5,285 nucleotides of DNA from an uncultured Rhodopirellula sp. (GCA_913061385.1 CAJXTM010000354.1:1-5285); one strand, 5' to 3'; shown: positions 1 through 5,285, counted from the first letter of the stretch. Notes: a model not told the origin generated them from the sequence alone. Numbers and translations: made by a program.

Positions 1-48
1 CGAGATCAGCCTCGGTCTCGTGGGCTCGGAGATGTGTATAAGAGACAG
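1..48 (+). other. Nextera i7-side library adapter (artificial)
   Basis: This is not genomic DNA. Bases 1-6 match the end of the Illumina P7 primer. Bases 7-14 (CAGCCTCG) are the primer form of the Nextera i7 index read as CGAGGCTG (N710). Bases 15-29 are the read-2 transposon adapter arm, and 30-48 are the 19-bp Tn5 mosaic end AGATGTGTATAAGAGACAG. Genomic sequence starts at base 49. The adapter truncates the sulfatase gene that enters from the right. Confidence 0.98.
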
Positions 49-573
49 ATGCCAATAGCTGCCATCGAAATAGGCGTTATCCCAGTAATCTGGCGTCTGC
101 CCCACACCGCCGCCGCCATGTCGCATCACTTCCGTGAATCCACGATCCTCTGGACGGTACGGATAGTTGTCACCTAAATGCCACTTTCCAAACATTCCGG
201 TGGCATACCCGCTGTCTTTGAACACTTGCCCCATCGTAACTTCGTTCGCTCGCAACATGGAGCGTCCCATGATGGTGTGCCAAACCCCCGTACGATTCGT
301 CCAGTGACCTGTCAACAAAGCCGCGCGAGTCGGCGAACAGGTTGGAGCCACGTGGTAATCGACCAACCTGACCGCATCAGCGTGCAGCGCGTCAATATTT
401 GGCGTCTTAAGAACGGGGTTTCCGTGGCACGACAGATCGCCATAACCTTGGTCGTCTGTGATCACAATCACAACATTAGGCCTGGACTCTGCCAGCACAA
501 TGGAACAACGCAGCCCCAAAAACACACCAAAAAACAGCAGCAAAGAAAATTTCGGGAAACATCGAAGTGGCAT
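49..573 (-). CDS. Type I (formylglycine) sulfatase, exported, N-terminal 175 codons only
   Basis: This is the first 175 codons of a sulfatase of the alkaline-phosphatase fold, which hydrolyses sulfate esters, probably on sulfated polysaccharides, in the periplasm or outside the cell. The ATG at 573-571 is chosen because it begins a good signal peptide: basic start, hydrophobic run at residues about 10-27, and cleavage near A28. The mature part opens with TDDQGYGDL (39-47), where D40 and D41 are the expected calcium ligands. C79-S-P-T-R83 follows; it is the C-x-P-x-R signature whose cysteine (codon 339-337) is oxidised to formylglycine. GKWHLG (129-134) supplies the active-site Lys130 and His132. 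The wording around residues 130-175 is typical of planctomycete sulfatases. Family members usually have 450-600 residues, so the C-terminal two thirds are missing, cut by the adapter at 48 and not by mutation. No Shine-Dalgarno site is evident. No maturation enzyme (FGE or anSME) lies in the window. The exact substrate cannot be told from this fragment. Confidence 0.95.
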
Positions 574-657
574 GGATGAACCGCAACAGGTGGGAAGGAT
601 GAAAATTGGCGAGGCTATCCGCAAACGGTGGCTGCGAAACTCAGACGACGACAAAAA

Positions 658-676
658 CCGATTGTATAGGAATCGG
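658..676. repeat. Stem-loop with 6-bp perfect stem
   Basis: CCGATT (658-663) pairs with AATCGG (671-676) around a 7-nt loop. It sits 85 bp upstream of the sulfatase start. The 10-mer ATAGGAATCG at 666-675, forming part of its loop and right arm, recurs in the stem-loop at 921-951. It could be a protein-binding dyad or part of the sulfatase leader. No T-run follows on either strand, so an intrinsic terminator is unlikely. Confidence 0.3.
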
Positions 677-903
677 TGTCATGGTGTTTGTGACGACATA
701 GTTCACCAGCCCCACGCAGCGAACAGGCCCGAAGAAACCCCAATCCCGAGGGCGAAAAGCAACCGAATACCGGAGCAAAAAAGCCTCATCGGGGAGGACA
801 ACACGACCAAAAACTACGTAAAAACCGCAACTCACCGAGCATACAATCGCGAGTAGACTCATCCTGCACAGGCGACACCGGCAAGCGAGGGTTAACGAGC
901 CTC

Positions 904-909
904 TATAAT
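904..909 (+). promoter_or_regulatory. Candidate -10 box (TATAAT) for the halogenase-like gene
   Basis: A perfect sigma70-type -10 hexamer lies 71 bp upstream of the ATG at 981. No recognisable -35 hexamer is found at 16-18 bp spacing (the region around 880-887 reads GGCAAGCG), so the promoter would be weak, activator-dependent or spurious. If used, transcription would begin at about 915-917 and the transcript would start with the stem-loop at 921-951. Confidence 0.4.
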
Positions 910-920
910 CCCACAACTTC

Positions 921-951
921 GTACCCTCGGCGATAGGAATCGCCGGAGTAC
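921..951 (+). promoter_or_regulatory. Stem-loop in the predicted 5' leader of the halogenase-like gene
   Basis: CGGCGAT (928-934) and ATCGCCG (939-945) form a perfect 7-bp GC-rich stem capped by the tetraloop AGGA. An outer GTAC (921-924) can pair with GTAC (948-951) across a small internal loop (CCT against GA). The structure ends 29 nt before the start codon and begins just after the transcription start predicted from the -10 at 904-909. It is not followed by a T-run, so it is more likely a leader structure or operator dyad than a terminator. Confidence 0.4.
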
Positions 952-980
952 TGGCAAACCCGAAGAGAAAACGAAAAAAG

Positions 981-2225
981 ATGAAATCACAGTACGATTG
1001 CGTTGTCATTGGTGGGGGACCCGGTGGATCATCTGCTGCAGCCATCGTGGCCGAAGCGGGATGCGATACGCTGCTAATCGAGCGAGAGGCGGTACCGCGT
1101 TTCCACGTGGGAGAGTCACTTATGCCTGAGACTTTCTGGCCATTGCAGCGGCTCGGACTCACGGATCGTATCAAGGCGAACGGTTGGCAAGTGAAGAAAA
1201 GCGTCCAGTTCATTACGCACAAGGGAACTGAATCCGAACCATTTTTCTTCCGTGAGCACGACGATCGCGACTGCAGTGAAACTTGGCAGGTGGAACGCAG
1301 CGAATTCGACAAAATGCTGTTTGATCGCGCGGCAGAGTTAGGTGCAGATTGCTATGACCGCACTCGCTTGGTAGACGTTCGCTTCGACGATTCTGGCGCT
1401 GCCTGTGGCGTCGTTGTGAAGCAAGCCAATGACGAAATCAAGGAGATTGATTGCCGCGTCGTGATCGACGGAACGGGGCAACAATCTTTTGTCGCGAACA
1501 AATTAGGGCTGAAGCAAATTGACCCTGATTTGAAGAAAGCTGCCATTTGGACCTACTACAAGGATGCGGTGCGTGGTGAAGGGGATAATGAAGGTGCCAC
1601 CATCATCATGAACACCGCAAACAAGGAGGCTTGGTTCTGGTTCATTCCGCTGTCGCGCGGGATCACAAGTATTGGGTGTGTTTCCGACAATGACTATCTG
1701 CTCAAGGGTCGCGGTAAGCCTGAGGACGTCTTCTTTGAAGAGCTCGATCGGTGCCCGGGACTGAAACCTCGTCTGGCCAACGCGACACAGCTAGGCGATA
1801 TTCGTACTGCCAAAGAATTCTCCTACATGACAAAAGCGAATTCAGGGGATGGTTGGGTCCTCGTTGGTGATGCACTGGGATTCATCGATCCGGTCTACTC
1901 CTCAGGTGTCTACTTCGCCTTGGAAATGGGGGTGCGGGCAGGCGATGCTGTTGCCGAAGGACTCCAAAAGGGAGATTTATCCAAACAACAACTGGGCTCT
2001 TGGTGCGGGGACTTCAAGGAAGGGGCTAGACTCATTCGAAAACTTGTGCAGGCCTTCTACACGAAAGAGTTCAGCATTGGGCGATTCATGAAGGAGCACC
2101 CCGAACATCGTGGCAGCGTCACCAATCTTCTCATTGGGCGCATCTTTGACGAAGGTACAGCGAAAGTGTTTGATGACATGGATGCCTCCATTACCAAGGC
2201 GAAGGCCGCAGCAGCCCAGATGTAA
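981..2225 (+). CDS. Flavin-dependent halogenase-like FAD oxidoreductase
   Basis: This is a 414-residue cytoplasmic FAD enzyme with no signal peptide. The N-terminal Rossmann motif GGGPGG (11-16) and the GD in GDALG (296-300) bind FAD. Three features place it with flavin-dependent halogenases rather than geranylgeranyl reductases. WFWFIP (218-223) fits W-x-W-x-I-P. F301-I-D-P304-V-Y-S307-S-G309 fits F-x-x-P-x-x-S-x-G. Lys72, 28 residues after GESLMP (44-49), falls where the catalytic lysine (Lys79 of PrnA) lies, five residues before a conserved Phe. The glutamate of tryptophan halogenases (PrnA Glu346, in P-L-E-S-T-G) is replaced by Tyr306, so free tryptophan is an unlikely substrate and a phenol, pyrrole or carrier-bound substrate fits better. 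Family members need a separate flavin reductase, and none is present here. Length fits the shorter, phenol-type members. The ATG at 981 starts directly at the Rossmann fold; the Shine-Dalgarno is weak (purine-rich 961-980). It stands alone, with no biosynthetic partners in the window. Many such relatives are uncharacterised, so halogenation is inferred. Confidence 0.88.
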   Translation: MKSQYDCVVIGGGPGGSSAAAIVAEAGCDTLLIEREAVPRFHVGESLMPETFWPLQRLGLTDRIKANGWQVKKSVQFITHKGTESEPFFFREHDDRDCSETWQVERSEFDKMLFDRAAELGADCYDRTRLVDVRFDDSGAACGVVVKQANDEIKEIDCRVVIDGTGQQSFVANKLGLKQIDPDLKKAAIWTYYKDAVRGEGDNEGATIIMNTANKEAWFWFIPLSRGITSIGCVSDNDYLLKGRGKPEDVFFEELDRCPGLKPRLANATQLGDIRTAKEFSYMTKANSGDGWVLVGDALGFIDPVYSSGVYFALEMGVRAGDAVAEGLQKGDLSKQQLGSWCGDFKEGARLIRKLVQAFYTKEFSIGRFMKEHPEHRGSVTNLLIGRIFDEGTAKVFDDMDASITKAKAAAAQM

Positions 2226-2259
2226 GGGTCAGGGCTTCCTTACGGCGTCCCGCAGGCCT

Positions 2260-2285
2260 CATTCAGGGTGATTTTTGCTGAAATG
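2260..2285. repeat. Imperfect stem-loop after the halogenase-like gene
   Basis: CATTCAG (2260-2266) pairs with CTGAAATG (2278-2285) with one bulged base, around an 11-nt loop that itself contains TTTTT. It lies 35 bp after the stop codon. A weak, AT-rich stem with no trailing T-run makes it at best a doubtful terminator. No better terminator is seen in this gap. Confidence 0.2.
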
Positions 2286-2297
2286 CAAGCTTCTATT

Positions 2298-2326
2298 TTG
2301 ACGCAATAAGTGCCAATGGCTACATT
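2298..2326 (+). promoter_or_regulatory. Candidate sigma70-type promoter for the vWA gene
   Basis: TTGACG (2298-2303, five of six consensus bases) is followed after 17 bp by TACATT (2321-2326, four of six). The start of transcription would fall near 2332-2334, about 92 nt before the GTG start at 2425. The -10 element lies inside the inverted repeat at 2316-2337. Confidence 0.45.
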
Positions 2327-2337
2327 TAAGTAGCCGT
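2316..2337. promoter_or_regulatory. Inverted repeat over the -10 box, possible operator
   Basis: GGCTAC (2318-2323) and GTAGCC (2330-2335) are perfect inverted arms around ATTTAA. The pairing extends by a T-G and an A-T pair to 2316-2337. The dyad covers the predicted -10 hexamer and runs to the predicted transcription start, a usual position for a repressor site. A short hairpin at 2312-2320 (GCC-AAT-GGC) partly overlaps it. No T-run follows, so a terminator for the upstream gene is less likely. Confidence 0.35.
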
Positions 2338-2424
2338 GAACGCTTGGGTGGGACTCGGCTCGTCGAGCAAATAGATGACGATTCAAATTCCAGCCCACCC
2401 CTTCAATATCGGACTGGAGATCTT

Positions 2425-3711
2425 GTGAAGCTCTCGTATCCACCTCTCTTGATGATCGCCCTTCTGTGTTTTGCATCACAGCTTCACCCATCATTTGCCT
2501 GTGGAGCCGACCTGCCAAAAGAACTCCGACGGTCCAAAACGTATCGCCTGCTCGTAGCAAGCAGTGAAAAGACACGTCGACTTGCGATCGCCAACTTCAG
2601 ACGCGAATCAATTCATCTCGATGCTGAAATAGTCCCTTTGGTAGCTGCAGCGAGACATAACATCGCTGAAGCAGAAACCGAGAGTAATCTAAGTACTAGT
2701 ACTTCCGAGCTGCTCTACCTGTTGGGCTCTCTTCATGAACCGGAAGTTGAATCGGTTTTCGTCGATGCTTTGGAGTCGAAACTTCTCGCCATTCGGATTC
2801 TCTCGATCGACATCCTCGGACAATTTCAATTCCATGATTCGATTGAATTCCTGAAACGCCAACTCAGTTGCCCCGAGTACAGGGCCATGTACGGATTTCG
2901 CTTCAACCTGCTCAGAGCATTCACTCGTATGCATCACCCTGATGCCGTCGAATTCCTGACAACTGTTCACCCCAGCCTTGACGGCCAACTGCGCCACCTG
3001 ATCAAGGAATCGCTTGAATCCGTTACGGTCAATGATTTCCTAGGCGATGATCAGCGATTTGCCAAATGGCAATCACGTAATGCTGACTCTGATGAAAAGG
3101 GAAAAAACGCCGACATCGACAAGGACAAAATTGTATTCAAAACGGCTGGCTATGAATCCGAAGCAATCAAATTTGAAAAACAGCAATACTATGGAATCAA
3201 CATCAATGCACAACGTGTGATGTTCATCATCGATCACTCCGGCAGCATGGAAGATATCTGGGGGGGTATGAGTCGGCTCGCAAGAGCTAAACTTGAACTG
3301 ATCAAGGTGATCAGGGAACTGCCAGAGGACACCGAATTCGCCATCATGTTCTACGAAACGAATGTGCGTGTGTGGCGGAAGGAATTGCTCTACGCAACCG
3401 AAGAAAACAAACTTGAGGCGATCGCATTCATTCGTAGACTCGGATTCGGCGACCGCACCAACACCTACGGAGCCCTCCGCAGGTCTCTCATCTTTGACAA
3501 TGATCTGGAAACAGTGTTTCTTCTGACTGATGGCCGACCAACAATCGGGGTCACCGTCCAGCCAGAGCAAATCCTTGCCGACATCCTCGGTCGCAACCGT
3601 TTTCGTCACCTTAACTTCAACACCATCGGTATCGCTGTCAATCCCAGCACCGAGGCATTCTTGAAGCAACTTGCCGTTGGTTCCGGCGGTGAGTATCGAC
3701 GCGCTTTGTAA
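2425..3711 (+). CDS. Exported HEAT-like repeat and von Willebrand factor A domain protein
   Basis: I choose the GTG at 2425 (428 residues) over the in-frame TTG at 2344. A Shine-Dalgarno-like GGAGA (2416-2420) precedes it by 4 nt, and the product then begins with a proper signal peptide: Lys2, hydrophobic core about 8-20, cleavage near A25-A28. The TTG start would place 27 polar residues before it. Residues about 94-200 are amphipathic helix pairs resembling HEAT repeats (for example 107-131, 138-147, 157-180). A charged Asp/Lys/Asn linker (217-235) leads to a vWA domain from about 263 to the end. Its metal site is complete: D270-x-S272-x-S274, Thr345 in R-T-N-T, and Asp369 in LLTDG. Helical repeats followed by a MIDAS-type vWA are common in secreted planctomycete proteins and suggest metal-dependent protein binding at the cell surface or in the periplasm. 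No catalytic motif and no later transmembrane segment are visible. The binding partner is unknown. Confidence 0.88.
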   Translation: MKLSYPPLLMIALLCFASQLHPSFACGADLPKELRRSKTYRLLVASSEKTRRLAIANFRRESIHLDAEIVPLVAAARHNIAEAETESNLSTSTSELLYLLGSLHEPEVESVFVDALESKLLAIRILSIDILGQFQFHDSIEFLKRQLSCPEYRAMYGFRFNLLRAFTRMHHPDAVEFLTTVHPSLDGQLRHLIKESLESVTVNDFLGDDQRFAKWQSRNADSDEKGKNADIDKDKIVFKTAGYESEAIKFEKQQYYGININAQRVMFIIDHSGSMEDIWGGMSRLARAKLELIKVIRELPEDTEFAIMFYETNVRVWRKELLYATEENKLEAIAFIRRLGFGDRTNTYGALRRSLIFDNDLETVFLLTDGRPTIGVTVQPEQILADILGRNRFRHLNFNTIGIAVNPSTEAFLKQLAVGSGGEYRRAL

Positions 3712-4025
3712 TCGCAAACCTCTGCATGCCGAATCAGGCAGCGGGAACAAGAAACCATTATGAGGCGGTATCGCGTTCACTGCGCTTTCGCACTTCGATC
3801 TGCCGGTGTACTGAATCCCAGACTCAACTTGCTTTTGTTCACAGAGGAAGTCTGAATCTGGCTTAATAAGCCAACACGGGATATCGTACGTGTGCCTAAG
3901 CTCTTCAGAACATCATTGCGTGCCGCGTTCCTAAGATTCATGCTTTTTGAATATTGCTGACCGAAACCCATGTCATGGCTCCCAACACACTCCACACTTC
4001 TCATCCGCAGCGACTGATTGCACAA
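3712..4025. other. 314-bp intergenic region with no clear content
   Basis: This gap separates the vWA gene from the next exported protein. It holds a short stem-loop (3859-3873, listed separately) and an adjacent weak dyad (ACACG 3874-3878 with CGTGT 3889-3893). A very weak 4-bp dyad, TGCC/GGCA at 3727-3740, lies just after the vWA stop. I found no paired -35 and -10 of good quality, no T-run terminator, no tRNA and no convincing small gene. Long open frames on the minus strand here are poor in protein-like features. Confidence 0.5.
3859..3873. repeat. Short stem-loop TGGCTT-AAT-AAGCCA
   Basis: A perfect 6-bp inverted repeat with a 3-nt loop lies 148 bp after the vWA stop and 153 bp before the next start. 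It has no T-run on either side (it is followed by ACACGG), so it is not a canonical terminator. It may be a protein-binding dyad or chance. Confidence 0.25.
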
Positions 4026-5108
4026 ATGAATCAACCCACGAAAACCACCACTCTACTCATTGCCTTGCTCGTCGTGGGAATTGGACACAACGCCGCGGAC
4101 GACCCGATGCCAGCAGGCTTGCCTTCAGCGATTCAGAATCCTGGCATACCCAGCATCCTCGACGTAACCATTCTTAATTACAATGATGCTGGGCATGGCG
4201 AGATCTCCGTCAACAAGGTCCACAAGGCAGGTCGTGCGACAGCAGGACATGAGTGGGCCCCGCCAAAAGTCATCAGAGGATATGGTACCCCTGGTTCAGA
4301 CAAAATTGCCGCACTCAACATTGTGGCTGGTACGCAGCACAAACGTTTCCTCGTCTTTCTGGACGGTGATCTTTTGTACTCAACGTACAATCACCGATTC
4401 CCGATTCGTAAGACAACACAGGGACAACTCGAGGTGGGGATAGGATTTAACGGAAGCGGCGGACCTTGGCTTGCGTTGAGTGATATCCTGAAGCGGATCC
4501 CCAAGTCAAAAACACTTATCCGTAATTATACCCGCTCAGCTGAACTCACAGAGGCTGAGGAACAAAGCGTCATTCAACTTGCTAAGCGATGTGGCATTAA
4601 CAACATCGCCAAGATCTCCACTTACTTTCTTCGACCATCAAGTGACCGTGGTATCACCGTCGAAAGTGTAGAAGAGATCGACGGGCGAAATGTGTCCTGC
4701 AAGGCACTTCGCGTTGTGTACAACAAGTGGTCGCCACAGAATGATGGGCCGCGTGACACCGATACACAACTTGGTGACTTTTGGGCTGGCAAATCCCAAA
4801 ACCGTCAACAAATCATACTCAAGGTCGACGACACCGAATATCGAACCTCATCGGTCACAGGACTTACCATCAAACAGTGCGAAACCATCCTCGCCGCGTT
4901 TTTGAAGGGAAACTACAAGCCTGCTGGTGGGACACGCAGCGACCTCGACAATGTCGACTGGACTCGTCCTCAAGGGTTTTACAAACGACGTGACGTAACC
5001 TCAGTCTCTTTTCCTCACAAGCAGAAAGGAAGCGGCTTCTTTGAATTGGAACTCCAAGGGATTAAGCCGCCGTTAACGGTCAACCAAGTCATGCAAGCTG
5101 TTCCTTAG
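4026..5108 (+). CDS. Exported protein of unknown function
   Basis: I do not recognise this 360-residue protein. The ATG at 4026 is preferred over the TTG at 3954 and the ATG at 3975 because it begins a signal peptide: Lys6, hydrophobic core 9-20, likely cleavage after A23 or A24. The upstream starts would bury that segment behind 17-24 polar residues. No good Shine-Dalgarno is seen. The mature protein appears to have two parts. Residues about 41-159 are rich in predicted beta strands, with alternating hydrophobic patterns around DVTILNY (46-52), RFLVFLDGD (107-115) and LEVGIGFNG (135-143). Residues about 173-360 mix helices and strands, including an acidic helix at 173-189 and LTIKQCETILAAFLK (280-294). 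Three cysteines remain after cleavage (C189, C225, C285). There is no lipobox, later membrane span or known catalytic signature. It follows the vWA gene after 314 bp, so co-transcription is doubtful. It may be a phylum-restricted family. Confidence 0.8.
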   Translation: MNQPTKTTTLLIALLVVGIGHNAADDPMPAGLPSAIQNPGIPSILDVTILNYNDAGHGEISVNKVHKAGRATAGHEWAPPKVIRGYGTPGSDKIAALNIVAGTQHKRFLVFLDGDLLYSTYNHRFPIRKTTQGQLEVGIGFNGSGGPWLALSDILKRIPKSKTLIRNYTRSAELTEAEEQSVIQLAKRCGINNIAKISTYFLRPSSDRGITVESVEEIDGRNVSCKALRVVYNKWSPQNDGPRDTDTQLGDFWAGKSQNRQQIILKVDDTEYRTSSVTGLTIKQCETILAAFLKGNYKPAGGTRSDLDNVDWTRPQGFYKRRDVTSVSFPHKQKGSGFFELELQGIKPPLTVNQVMQAVP

Positions 5109-5118
5109 GTACCTGACC

Positions 5119-5241
5119 ATGCCAACATGTACGACAATGAACCAGTCACTTTTGTGCCTGTCGAAACTTCATTCCCTCCCGAGCCTAGGTAACAAAGATG
5201 AGGTCGCTGCAAATCACCAACAATTCGTTAGCCACGGTGAT
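5119..5241 (+). CDS. Possible start of an unidentified reading frame, cut by the adapter
   Basis: An ATG at 5119 opens a frame with no stop for 41 codons up to the end of the insert. It lies 10 bp after the stop of the preceding gene. The peptide (beginning MPTCTTMNQSLL) shows no recognisable motif. There is no clear ribosome binding site, and an open frame of this length arises often by chance. An inner ATG at 5137 is an alternative start. This is recorded only because the gap is short and the frame runs off the edge. Confidence 0.15.
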
Positions 5242-5285
5242 CTGTCTCTTATACACATCTGACGCTGCCGACGACTCCTTACGTG
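5242..5285 (+). other. Nextera i5-side library adapter (artificial)
   Basis: This is not genomic DNA. Bases 5242-5260 are the reverse complement of the 19-bp Tn5 mosaic end. Bases 5261-5274 (GACGCTGCCGACGA) are the read-1 transposon arm. Bases 5275-5282 (CTCCTTAC) are the reverse complement of the Nextera i5 index GTAAGGAG (S505/N505), and 5283-5285 (GTG) begin the P5 primer complement. The last genomic base is 5241. Confidence 0.98.

Larger units (their letters stand above)
574..980. other. 407-bp divergent intergenic region
   Basis: This spacer lies between the leftward sulfatase and the rightward halogenase-like gene, so it should hold both promoters. Two stem-loops (658-676 and 921-951) and a perfect TATAAT (904-909) are listed separately. 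Short open frames exist on both strands, for example minus 862-641 with 73 codons and plus 600-856 with 85 codons. They overlap each other in antisense and show no recognisable domain or ribosome binding site, so I do not call them genes. I see no tRNA or known riboswitch. A leftward promoter for the sulfatase is not clear; minus-strand TATACA at 668-663 is a weak -10 candidate without a partner -35. Confidence 0.6.

Noticed and set aside
30..48. Tn5 mosaic ends at 30-48 and 5242-5260 as evidence of a natural transposon
   Set aside because: They are the hyperactive mosaic-end sequence joined to Illumina arms and index sequences, with no transposase gene between them, so they come from tagmentation.
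1..573. Sulfatase as a naturally truncated pseudogene
   Set aside because: The frame is intact up to the adapter junction; the break is technical.
178..579. Plus-strand open frame of 133 codons
   Set aside because: It lies entirely antisense to the sulfatase, whose frame contains the C-S-P-T-R, DDQGYGD and GKWH motifs.
458..856. Plus-strand open frame of 132 codons (also from ATG 600, 85 codons)
   Set aside because: The first part is antisense to the sulfatase start. The rest is arginine- and asparagine-rich low-quality sequence with no recognisable feature, and it overlaps another open frame on the opposite strand.
641..1312. Long minus-strand open frame of 223 codons, with an inner 73-codon version starting at 862
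   Set aside because: Its first half is antisense to the motif-bearing halogenase-like gene, and the intergenic part shows no domain, no signal peptide of good form and no ribosome binding site.
981..2225. Assignment as tryptophan 7-halogenase or geranylgeranyl reductase
   Set aside because: The glutamate typical of tryptophan halogenases is replaced by Tyr306, and the W-x-W-x-I-P and F-x-x-P-x-x-S-x-G motifs argue against a geranylgeranyl reductase.
3727..3740. TGCC/GGCA dyad just after the vWA stop as a terminator
   Set aside because: The stem is only 4 bp and there is no T-run after it.
3073..3780. Minus-strand open frame of 235 codons
   Set aside because: It is antisense to the vWA domain with its complete MIDAS. 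The translation is cysteine-, histidine- and phenylalanine-rich shadow sequence.
5107..5114. Palindrome AGGTACCT over the last stop codon
   Set aside because: An 8-bp palindrome is expected by chance at this scale, and it has no loop or T-run to act as a terminator.

Overview
The window is one piece of bacterial DNA, about 5.2 kb (49-5241), flanked at both ends by Nextera (Tn5) library adapter including index sequences. Positions 1-48 and 5242-5285 are therefore not genomic, and the genes cut at either end are cut by library construction or assembly, not by biology. The gene content points to a planctomycete, probably of the Pirellulaceae/Rhodopirellula type. The signs are an N-terminal formylglycine sulfatase with the phrasing usual in that phylum, a secreted HEAT-like plus von Willebrand A protein, weak or absent Shine-Dalgarno sites, wide intergenic gaps and moderate GC. 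This assignment is inferred from protein style; no marker gene is present.

Layout, left to right. On the minus strand, 49-573 is the first 175 codons of an exported type I sulfatase. A 407-bp divergent intergenic region (574-980) carries two stem-loops that share a 10-nt core, and a perfect TATAAT just before the second one. On the plus strand, 981-2225 encodes a complete cytoplasmic FAD-dependent enzyme with the motifs of flavin-dependent halogenases of the phenol/pyrrole type. A 199-bp gap holds a sigma70-like promoter with an inverted repeat over its -10. Then comes 2425-3711, an exported protein with helical repeats and a C-terminal vWA domain whose MIDAS is intact; its best start is a GTG, not the upstream TTG. 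A 314-bp gap with little recognisable content is followed by 4026-5108, an exported protein of unknown function. The last 133 bp of insert (5109-5241) hold at most the start of an unidentified reading frame.

The genes do not look like one operon: each plus-strand gene is preceded by 199-407 bp, and the first gene runs the other way. Three of the four products carry signal peptides and would act outside the cytoplasmic membrane; the halogenase-like enzyme is the only cytoplasmic one. No shared pathway can be read from the window. The item most worth following is the stand-alone halogenase-like enzyme with its promoter and structured leader. I found no convincing new multigene system, CRISPR array, tRNA, rRNA or natural mobile element.
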